Assembly: GCA_034429675.1 (NCBI GenBank)
Contig: DAOUFX010000159.1
Location: 1-24,850 of the forward strand
DNA from: JAKQHY01 sp034429675
GTDB lineage: Bacteria > Chloroflexota > Anaerolineae > B4-G1 > SLSP01
Length of the DNA: 24,850 bases
Reading direction: 5' to 3'
Shown in pieces: positions 1-6,412 of the stretch (the first letter of the stretch is position 1; each line of letters opens with the position of its first letter). Under the pieces are notes generated by a model. The model was not told the origin of the DNA and made no database searches. It saw only the letters and a list, made by a program, of their open reading frames with translations. The translations under genes were made by a program, and so were the position numbers.

Positions 1-38
1 CCCCCTAGATTTTTAACTTCGATCGTGAGGGAGGAACA

Positions 39-848
39 ATGGTTGCAGCCCTTTATGCCAGACTGTGCCGGATGTCGCCGCGTTTCAACACATTCTCCAG
101 GCGTGTGATGTATCAATTTATGGCCCGGCACTATCAGAAACCGGATTGGACCTTCATGAACTTCGGTTACGCGCATCTGACAGATGAAGACCCGGCCCCC
201 ACCCTTGCAGCGAACGACGAATCCGATCGTTTCTGCATCCAGCTCTACCATCACGTCGCCGGCGCCGTCAATCTGACCGGGCTGCGAGTATTGGAGATTG
301 GCAGCGGGCGCGGAGGAGGATCGGCCTACATCAAACGTTGCCTCCAACCGCACACAATGATTGGAATAGATTTCTCTCCCAACGCCGTCAAACTCTGCCA
401 CAAGACCTATATAATGGAAGGACTGCTGTTCCTACCCGGCAATGCGGAGAATCTGCCGTTCGACGATCAAAGCTTTGATGCAGTCATCAACGTGGAATCG
501 TCGCACTGCTACGGCGCGATGGAACGCTTCCTGGCGGAAGTGCGGCGCGTGCTACGCCGGGGAGGACACTTTCTCTTCGCGGATTTTCGGGATCAGGAGC
601 GAATGCCCGAACTGGAAAGCCAGTTGGCGGGAACAGGCATGCAAATCCATCGCAAACGCGATATCACGGCAAATGTCGTGGGAGCGCTGGACCAGGATCA
701 CGCCCGCAAACTGGCCCAAATCCGGCAAGGCTCGCCCAAATTGCTGACCGGCCTTTTGGAACAATTCGCAGGAATGAAAGGAACGCGCATCTACCAACGC
801 TTTAAAAACAGGCTCTCAATTTACCAGAGCTTTGTGTTGCAAAAATAG
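39..848 (+). CDS. SAM-dependent methyltransferase, class I
   Basis: This 269-aa protein is a class I (Rossmann-fold) methyltransferase. SAM-binding motif I is visible as VLEIGSGRG near residues 84-92, and the acidic residue that usually contacts the SAM ribose is D111 in GIDFSP. Further conserved blocks are NAENLPF (135-141), FDAVINVESSHCY (146-158) and VRRVLRRGGHFLFADF (168-183). The layout, including the N-terminal FMNFGYA stretch and the C-terminal YQSFVLQK end, recalls the mycobacterial phthiotriol/phenolphthiotriol dimycocerosate methyltransferases, but that family acts on lipids not expected here, so the substrate is unknown. A strong ribosome-binding site (GGGAGG) lies about 5 bases before the ATG. 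It converges with the next gene, with only 18 bp between the stop codons. No signal peptide or membrane segment is seen, so it is probably cytosolic. Confidence 0.85.
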   Translation: MVAALYARLCRMSPRFNTFSRRVMYQFMARHYQKPDWTFMNFGYAHLTDEDPAPTLAANDESDRFCIQLYHHVAGAVNLTGLRVLEIGSGRGGGSAYIKRCLQPHTMIGIDFSPNAVKLCHKTYIMEGLLFLPGNAENLPFDDQSFDAVINVESSHCYGAMERFLAEVRRVLRRGGHFLFADFRDQERMPELESQLAGTGMQIHRKRDITANVVGALDQDHARKLAQIRQGSPKLLTGLLEQFAGMKGTRIYQRFKNRLSIYQSFVLQK

Positions 849-866
849 CGGGCGCCCGAATCCTGC

Positions 867-1487
867 CTACGCGAAAGAGCGACATAACTGTCGAGACGCC
901 GCTACAAACCACGGGTGCGGGACTACGTCGCGCTTCTGCCAGAGATAAGCGAAATACGCACAAACCCCTGCGTCCAGGCAAGTTTCCAGGCCTGAAAACA
1001 CTGCGTCCCAATAGGAGGGGCGTCCCTGCCCATCCCAGGCAATCTTGTCGGCCAGGAACACCACCTTGTCCAGCAACGACGCATCCGGCTTGAGGGTGGT
1101 ATGGCAAATGATAGCGCTCAGAACCCCGGAGTCCTGCATTCCAAAGAACTCCTGAGCCAACACGCCTGACAGCTTTTGATGAAGAAGCATCGGCAACGCA
1201 GTCTCTTCCGGCAAGACCTCAAGCGGCAACGCCCGCGCCAAAGCGAGGCGGTCGCCGCCCGGGACCACGGCGCTGACATCGTGAAGCCACCCCGCCTGTT
1301 CCGCTCGCTCTTCGTCCGCAGAATAACGTGCGGCCAACCGGCGCGCCTCGGCAGCCACGGCGCCGCAATGCGTCAGGGTTCCGGGGCATGCGTGATAGGT
1401 TAAGAAGCGCTGAACAGCCTGGTCCAGAGTAAAATCCCGCCCCATTCGCAAATCCAGTCCAATCGCGTAATCTTTCAAGGCAACCAT
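867..1487 (-). CDS. yqeK: YqeK-family HD-domain hydrolase (probable diadenosine tetraphosphatase)
   Basis: This 206-aa HD-superfamily protein has the YqeK pattern: first metal-ligand His in TLTHC (H40), the HD pair in GWLHD (H69, D70), later histidines in LHQKLSG (H103) and ICHTTL (H129), and the closing Asp in FLADKIAWD (D147). YqeK proteins studied elsewhere hydrolyse Ap4A symmetrically to two ADP and are usually encoded beside nadD and rsfS. Neither neighbour is present here, so the gene stands alone. The first 30 or so residues precede the usual core; the conserved domain begins around F28. No Shine-Dalgarno sequence is seen before the ATG at 1487. A TATAAT box lies only 9 bp upstream, so either the mRNA is leaderless or the start is further in (M15). 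The family call is firm; the exact substrate is inferred. Confidence 0.85.
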   Translation of the reverse strand: MVALKDYAIGLDLRMGRDFTLDQAVQRFLTYHACPGTLTHCGAVAAEARRLAARYSADEERAEQAGWLHDVSAVVPGGDRLALARALPLEVLPEETALPMLLHQKLSGVLAQEFFGMQDSGVLSAIICHTTLKPDASLLDKVVFLADKIAWDGQGRPSYWDAVFSGLETCLDAGVCAYFAYLWQKRDVVPHPWFVAASRQLCRSFA

Positions 1488-1495
1488 AACGCCAC

Positions 1496-1501
1496 ATTAT
1501 A
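1496..1501 (-). promoter_or_regulatory. -10 box of yqeK, probably giving a leaderless mRNA
   Basis: A perfect TATAAT on the minus strand ends 8 bases before the yqeK ATG. Initiation about 7 bases downstream of it would start the transcript at or next to the start codon. This fits the absence of a ribosome-binding site. The -35 match is poor (GGCTTG at 16-bp spacing). Confidence 0.45.
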
Positions 1502-1531
1502 CACCAGCGCCCGCGAGCAAGCCCCCCCCCA

Positions 1532-1635
1532 CGGGTGCATTCTGATTTGGGGGCGCGGTCTCTGCGCAGGAGAAGACGCAAAATTTTGCGTCTCTACAAA
1601 GATATGGGTTTTGCCCCCATCCTGAAATGCACCCG
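1532..1635. repeat. 104-bp imperfect palindromic element (REP/MITE-like)
   Basis: Two 23-bp arms (1532-1554 and 1613-1635) form an inverted repeat. Their outer 10 and inner 7 bases match exactly, with a six-base mismatch block between. Inside lies a perfect 20-bp palindrome at 1574-1593, AGACGCAAAATTTTGCGTCT. The element encodes no protein and sits between yqeK and the CYTH-CHAD gene. The nested symmetry suggests a dispersed non-autonomous element or REP-like repeat. No second copy occurs in this window. Confidence 0.7.
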
Positions 1636-1649
1636 CCCCCGCCCGGCAT

Positions 1650-1677
1650 TTGTAACCGCCCTGAACAGGGCTATACT
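1650..1677 (+). promoter_or_regulatory. Candidate promoter of the CYTH-CHAD gene with a palindromic spacer
   Basis: TTGTAA (1650-1655) and TATACT (1672-1677) are spaced by 16 bp, which predicts a start near 1684. Bases 1658-1671 of the spacer form a perfect palindrome, GCCCTGAACAGGGC, which could be a repressor site. The promoter is inferred from consensus matches only. Confidence 0.5.
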
Positions 1678-1711
1678 ACCCAAAGAATGATGTCACACCC
1701 AAAGACCATCC

Positions 1712-1740
1712 GACTTTCGGACTTTCGGACTTTCGACTTT
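1712..1740 (+). repeat. Short tandem repeat, unit GACTTTCG
   Basis: Three exact 8-bp units (1712-1719, 1720-1727, 1728-1735) are followed by a partial unit. They lie in the expected 5' leader of the CYTH-CHAD mRNA, ending 20 bp before the start codon and about 11 bp before its ribosome-binding site. No function is evident. Confidence 0.8.
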
Positions 1741-1760
1741 AGACCAACCATGGAGCGGCA

Positions 1761-3440
1761 ATGGAAGAGATCGAGGCTAAATTCTCTATCCCCGACGTCG
1801 AGACCTACCAACAACTGGAATCTATCGGGCGGCTGAACCTGTTCGTCATCCGCGAAGGCCAGATACAGGAAGTAAAGGACACCTACCTGGATACCGCCAA
1901 CCGGGACCTGATGAATGCCGGCTACGCCTGCCGGGTGCGGCAAACCGGCGAACAGTGCATCGTCACGGTCAAAGCGCTGACTCCGTCACACAAAGCGGTG
2001 CACCACCGCGAAGAATTGGAAATGGTGCTGCCTGAGCCGCTGCCGCTACAACAATGGCCCAACAATAAACTCCGCCGGCAGGTGCGCGCCATCGTCGCCG
2101 ACGCCCCGCTGGAACCGCTCTTTGACCTGCAACAGAAACGCCACCGCCGCCCGGTTATGCAGGCAGAGAAAACCGTCGCGGAATTGAGCCTGGACACAGT
2201 GCGCCAGGTTTACAGCGGACACGCCCAAGATTACATCGAGCTGGAAATCGAGCTTAAGCCGGATGGATCGGAAGAAAACCTGCAAACCCTATCCAATTGC
2301 CTGCAAAAAGCCTTCAATTTACCCCCACAAACGATCTCAAAATTTGAGCGCGGCCTGGCGTTTATCAAAAAAATTTCACAAGCCAACAACGCAATGCCCA
2401 CACAGGCGCCGGAAGCGATTGGGCTCACGCGAGAGTCGGAAGCTCCGGCACAACCACACATCCTACCCGAATCGCCCGGTCTCACGCCGGACGACTCGAT
2501 GGCCGAAGCCGCTCGAAAAACCTTGCGGTTTCATTTTTGGCAGATGTTATCCCACGAAGCCGGCGCGCGCCTGGGAGAAAACCACGAAGAACTCCACGCC
2601 ATGCGCGTTGCGGCGCGGCGTATGCGCGCCGCTCTACGCATCTTTGCCGGGCATCTGGACATCACGACCGTCAAACCCCACATCAAGAGTCTACGACAAA
2701 TTACCAATGCGCTGGGTACCGTGCGCGATCTGGATGTCTTCCACGAACACACCAGGCTCTATCTGGCGGCAATGCCGCCAGAACAACGGCCAGACCTCGG
2801 TCCGCTGCTTCAGGCATGGCAACGCGCTTACGACGAAGCACGAGCCAACCTCAATCTCTACCTCGGCGACCAACACTACAACGACTTCAAAGAAACCTTC
2901 GGCGACTTTCTTGAAACTCCCTTCAAAGAGCTCCGCCCCCAACTCCTCAACGAAGTTCCCGCGCCGTGTCGCATACGGCACACCGCGCCGGTGATCATCT
3001 ACCAACGACTCGCCGAAGTGCGCGCATTCGACGAGTGGGTCATCGGCCCGGACGTTCCCCTGGCGCGATACCATCGCCTGCGCATCGCGGCCAAGTACCT
3101 GCGTTACACCCTCGAATTCTTCCGAGAAATCCTTGGAGCAGAAGTGAATACCGCCATCAACGAACTTAAGAAGTTCCAGGACCACCTGGGCAGCCTGCAG
3201 GATGCCGTCGTCGCCAGCGGGCGCTTGCGCAACTTCTGGATCTGGGGAAGCTGGGACGCGCCCACCGCCGACACTTCCATCACGGTCGGCGTCCCCGTCA
3301 TCGCGCCGGGCGTCGCCATCTACCATGCCGCCCAACATGTCGAAATCCAACAACTGCTGGCGTCCTTCGACCCGGTCTGGCGACAATTCCTCAGCTCGGA
3401 TTTCAATCAGCTCATTGCCAAAGCGGTGAACGAGTTATGA
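1761..3440 (+). CDS. CYTH and CHAD domain protein (polyphosphate-associated)
   Basis: This 559-aa, two-domain protein has an N-terminal CYTH domain (about 1-200) and a C-terminal CHAD domain (about 245-545). The CYTH signature ExExK is present as E3, E5, K7 in EEIEAKF, and basic/acidic strand ends typical of the triphosphate tunnel follow (RVRQTG, TVKAL, ELEIELK, SKFERGLAF). The CHAD part has the expected histidine- and arginine-rich helices (HAMRVAARRMRAALRIF, RDLDVFHEHTR, YHRLRIAAKYLRYTLEFF, FQDHLGSLQDAVVA). CYTH enzymes hydrolyse triphosphate or short polyphosphate; CHAD domains bind polyphosphate and often sit next to ppk. Here adk and ppk1 follow within 3 kb. A linker of about 50 residues rich in Pro and Glu joins the domains. 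GGAG five bases before the ATG supports the start. Confidence 0.93.
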   Translation: MEEIEAKFSIPDVETYQQLESIGRLNLFVIREGQIQEVKDTYLDTANRDLMNAGYACRVRQTGEQCIVTVKALTPSHKAVHHREELEMVLPEPLPLQQWPNNKLRRQVRAIVADAPLEPLFDLQQKRHRRPVMQAEKTVAELSLDTVRQVYSGHAQDYIELEIELKPDGSEENLQTLSNCLQKAFNLPPQTISKFERGLAFIKKISQANNAMPTQAPEAIGLTRESEAPAQPHILPESPGLTPDDSMAEAARKTLRFHFWQMLSHEAGARLGENHEELHAMRVAARRMRAALRIFAGHLDITTVKPHIKSLRQITNALGTVRDLDVFHEHTRLYLAAMPPEQRPDLGPLLQAWQRAYDEARANLNLYLGDQHYNDFKETFGDFLETPFKELRPQLLNEVPAPCRIRHTAPVIIYQRLAEVRAFDEWVIGPDVPLARYHRLRIAAKYLRYTLEFFREILGAEVNTAINELKKFQDHLGSLQDAVVASGRLRNFWIWGSWDAPTADTSITVGVPVIAPGVAIYHAAQHVEIQQLLASFDPVWRQFLSSDFNQLIAKAVNEL

Positions 3441-3451
3441 TTGCACAACTA

Positions 3452-3460
3452 TGGTAAAAT
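3452..3460 (+). promoter_or_regulatory. Candidate extended -10 promoter of adk
   Basis: TGGTAAAAT (TG-n-TAAAAT) lies about 70 bp before the adk start. No convincing -35 box sits 16-18 bp upstream. It resembles the extended -10 of the tRNA-His promoter in this window (TGGTACAAT), which raises confidence slightly. Confidence 0.45.
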
Positions 3461-3529
3461 AAACACGGTCTACGACCATCGCGACCGCAAACCAGCTTTT
3501 TAACCCAAACAAGCACGGAGGATTATGTT

Positions 3530-4192
3530 ATGACGGCTCAACCCAAATACATCATTTTGCTCGGCCCTCCCGGTTCAGGAAAGGGGACCCAGGCCAGCGT
3601 TTTGTGCGATACCCTCAGCCTGCCCCACGTCGCCAGCGGCGATCTGTTCCGCTACAACCTGAAGAACGCGACGGAATTGGGGCTGAAGGCCAAAGCCTAC
3701 ATGGATAAGGGAGAACTCGTTCCCGATGACATCACCATCGCCATGGTGTTGGATCGGCTGGCCCGCCCCGATTGTCAAAACGGCGTGCTGCTCGACGGTT
3801 TCCCGCGCACGCTGGCCCAGGCCGAAGCTTTGGACAAAGCCCTGGCCCAACAGGGCGTTGCCATCAATATGGTGCTCAACGTCCAGGTGCCCGACGAAGA
3901 AATCGTCAACCGGCTGAGCGGGCGATTGATCTGCCGCGAATGCCAGGAGCCGTTCCACACCATGTTCAAACCTTTCGACACCTGCCCGCACGGGAAATGC
4001 AAGGGGGAACACCTCTACCAGCGCGACGATGACAAGCCGGAGACGGTGCGCAACCGTCTGGAGGTCTACTGGAGCCAGACCAGCCCGCTCATCCAGTACT
4101 ACCAGGGCAAGAACGTGCTGACGGACATCAACGGCTATCAGGATATCGAAGCCGTGACCGCCGATCTCAAAGCCGCCATTGCCAAATTGTAA
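3530..4192 (+). CDS. adk: Adenylate kinase, zinc-type
   Basis: This 220-aa adenylate kinase (ATP + AMP to 2 ADP) has the Walker A loop GPPGSGKGT at residues 12-20, the AMP-site segments ASGDLFR and DGFPRT (89-94), and a long-form LID. The LID has four cysteines (C135, C138, C152, C157) that fit a structural zinc site, as in Gram-positive-type Adk. Length is normal for the long form. The start is set by GGAGG (3517-3521), 8 bases before the ATG; a nearer ATG at 3525 is out of frame. Adk is often in the ribosomal-protein/secY cluster; here it lies between a polyphosphate-binding protein and ppk1. This is suggestive because Ppk and Adk together can pass polyphosphate phosphate to AMP in E. coli. 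It ends at a bidirectional terminator. Confidence 0.97.
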   Translation: MTAQPKYIILLGPPGSGKGTQASVLCDTLSLPHVASGDLFRYNLKNATELGLKAKAYMDKGELVPDDITIAMVLDRLARPDCQNGVLLDGFPRTLAQAEALDKALAQQGVAINMVLNVQVPDEEIVNRLSGRLICRECQEPFHTMFKPFDTCPHGKCKGEHLYQRDDDKPETVRNRLEVYWSQTSPLIQYYQGKNVLTDINGYQDIEAVTADLKAAIAKL

Positions 4193-4201
4193 AAATCTGA
4201 C

Positions 4202-4245
4202 AAAAAAAAACGTCGCCGGGCAGTGTACCCGGCGACGTCGCTTTT
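4202..4245. terminator. Bidirectional rho-independent terminator between adk and ppk1
   Basis: A GC-rich stem (CGTCGCCGGG at 4211-4220 pairing with CCCGGCGACG at 4228-4237, 7-base loop, one more A-T pair outside) is flanked by nine A on the left and CTTTT on the right. Read on the minus strand it ends in nine T, so it serves ppk1 best, and the plus-strand adk more weakly. Confidence 0.9.
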
Positions 4246-4250
4246 AGCCT

Positions 4251-6392
4251 CTATTCCTCTGGGTCCCACTTGCCGCGATGGCGGACCATCCACAGCTGCG
4301 TATTCAGGGCCAGGTCGGGCGAATCGGCGTGAAGGCGCTGATAGGAGCCGTCCGGCATCAGGCGATGGCACTGCTGATTGTCTTGCAAATGCATCAGCAG
4401 GATGTCGTCGCGCAGCGCGCGTAACAGCCGTGGGTCTTCCACCGGGAACAACGTCTCGACGCGCCGGTCGAGATTGCGCGGCATCAGGTCGGCGCTCCCG
4501 ATCAGAATTTCTTCGTGTCCCCCATTATGGAAGTAAAAGATGCGCGTGTGCTCCAAAAAGCGTCCGACAACAGAAGTCAAAACGATATTGTCGCTCACCC
4601 CTGGAACGCCGGGGCGGATGCAGCACACCCCGCGCACTTGCAAATCCACCTTCACTCCGGCCTGAGACGCCCGGTAAAGCGCGCGAATACAATCCGGGTC
4701 TACTAACTGGTTCATCTTAAAAGCCAGGTAGCCATTGCCTTCCTTCTCGTGCACCGCGATCTCACGGGCGATGCGATCGAGAATCTGCTGGCGCAGCGTC
4801 CCCGGCGCGACCAACAACTTACGGTACTTATCCTTGTGTGAATAGCCGGTCAAGGAATTGAAAAGATCCGCCACATCCGCCGCAATCTGCGGATCGCAGG
4901 TGAAATAGCCGAGATCGGTATAAACGCGCGCCGTCACCACGTTGTAATTGCCTGTGGCGAGATGAACGTAACGCCGCATGCCTTCGGGCTCGCGCCGCAC
5001 CACCATGCACACTTTGGCATGCGTCTTCAATCCCACCAACCCGTAAATCACGTGAACCCCGGCGTCTTCCAAACGCTTGGCCCACACAATGTTGTTAGCT
5101 TCATCGAAACGCGCTTTTAGCTCCACCAGGACGGCCACCTGCTTGCCGTGCTCGCGCGCCTCAAGCAAAGCGTCTACGACCGGAGAGTTGGGGCCGACGC
5201 GATACAAAGTCTGCTTGATGGCGAGCACCTGCGGGTCAAGCGCCGCCGCACGCACGAAGTCAATCACCGGAGCAAAGCTGTCATAGGGTTGATACAACAA
5301 AATATTGCCGCGACGCTTGATGGCGGCGAAAATGCTCTCTTCCTCGGTAAAAACACGCGAAATGTAAGGAACAAATGGCTGATCCCGCAAATCGGGGCGG
5401 TCCACTTCCAATAACACCCGCAGGTCGGCCAGACCGATCGGGCCGTCGGCGGTATAGACCAGATACGGCGCCAGGGCCAGATTGCCGACGAGAATATCGC
5501 GAATCTTCTTGGGCATGCGCCGATCCACTTCCAAGCGCACCGCCGAGCCAAACTGGCGCATGCCAACGCTGTGCTCGATCGCCGCCAACAAATCCGATGC
5601 CTCATCCTCTTCGATCTCAAGGTCGGCGTCGCGGGTCAGGCGGAAAGGATACGCCGCCACGACTTCCAGTCCGGGGAAAAGCATTTGGAGATTGGCCGCC
5701 ACCACCTCCTCGATCCAAACAAAGTTATTGGCGACTACCGATTTTAACCCCAACGTCTCATAATTCTCCGCCTGTTCTTCTTCAGGGATACGCAAGAGCC
5801 GTGGGAAAATCGTGGGAATCTTCAAACGGGCGAAACGCTCGCCGTGAACAGGATCGTTGACCACCACAGCCAGGTTAATGCTGAGATTTGAAATATGTGG
5901 GAAAGGATGGCCAGGGTCAAAAGCCAGCGGCGTCAGAACCGGGAAGATGTCGTTCTCAAAGTAATGGTTCAGCAGCTTGCGCTGCTTTCCCTTCAATTCC
6001 TCATAGCGCAAGATGTGGATGCCCGCCGCGCGCAACTTCGGCAGCACATCGTTCTGCCAACAATTCATCTGTACATCCAACGTCGGCAATAATTCCAGGC
6101 GCACCGCGGCCAATTGCTCGGTAGGCGACATTCCGTCCGGCGGCGCTTCAACGACGCCCGCCGCCAACTGCCGGCGCAAGGCCGAAACACGGGTCATAAA
6201 GAACTCGTCGGTGTTGTTGGAAAAAATGGAAAGAAACTTCACCCGCTCCAACAAAGGATGGCGCTGTTCATCCAAAGCCTCCTCCAAGACCCGGTAGTTG
6301 AACTTCAACAGGCTCAATTCGCGGTTGAAATAGAGGCTGGGATCACTTAAATCCAGAGAAGATTTTGCCTCAGCATGTTTCGGCATAGCCAT
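4251..6392 (-). CDS. ppk1: Polyphosphate kinase 1
   Basis: This 713-aa, full-length PPK1 makes polyphosphate from ATP. The N-terminal signature YFNRELSLLKFNYRVLEEA and the ATP-contact stretch FSNNTDEFF (around N60) are present. The two catalytic histidines are H458 in GLKTHAK (equivalent to E. coli H435, the autophosphorylated one) and H615 in LEHTRIFYF (equivalent to H592). The C-terminal IGSADLMPRNLDRRVE block is intact. Two starts are possible: the ATG at 6392, with AAAGG only two bases away, or the ATG at 6386, with AGAAAGG at a better 8-base spacing. The second is preferred and would drop two residues. It lies 20-26 bp after the alpha-2-macroglobulin gene and so is probably co-transcribed with it; it ends at the strong terminator at 4202-4245. 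Confidence 0.97.
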   Translation of the reverse strand: MAMPKHAEAKSSLDLSDPSLYFNRELSLLKFNYRVLEEALDEQRHPLLERVKFLSIFSNNTDEFFMTRVSALRRQLAAGVVEAPPDGMSPTEQLAAVRLELLPTLDVQMNCWQNDVLPKLRAAGIHILRYEELKGKQRKLLNHYFENDIFPVLTPLAFDPGHPFPHISNLSINLAVVVNDPVHGERFARLKIPTIFPRLLRIPEEEQAENYETLGLKSVVANNFVWIEEVVAANLQMLFPGLEVVAAYPFRLTRDADLEIEEDEASDLLAAIEHSVGMRQFGSAVRLEVDRRMPKKIRDILVGNLALAPYLVYTADGPIGLADLRVLLEVDRPDLRDQPFVPYISRVFTEEESIFAAIKRRGNILLYQPYDSFAPVIDFVRAAALDPQVLAIKQTLYRVGPNSPVVDALLEAREHGKQVAVLVELKARFDEANNIVWAKRLEDAGVHVIYGLVGLKTHAKVCMVVRREPEGMRRYVHLATGNYNVVTARVYTDLGYFTCDPQIAADVADLFNSLTGYSHKDKYRKLLVAPGTLRQQILDRIAREIAVHEKEGNGYLAFKMNQLVDPDCIRALYRASQAGVKVDLQVRGVCCIRPGVPGVSDNIVLTSVVGRFLEHTRIFYFHNGGHEEILIGSADLMPRNLDRRVETLFPVEDPRLLRALRDDILLMHLQDNQQCHRLMPDGSYQRLHADSPDLALNTQLWMVRHRGKWDPEE

Positions 6393-6412
6393 CGCCTTTC
6401 TTACTCAATCGC

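Noticed and set aside
849..866. Hairpin CGGGCGCCCG between the methyltransferase and yqeK as terminator
   Set aside because: The stem leaves a loop of only 2-4 bases and has no plus-strand T run.
2691..3386. 231-aa minus-strand frame inside the CHAD domain
   Set aside because: It is antisense to conserved CHAD helices and has a composition typical of a shadow frame.
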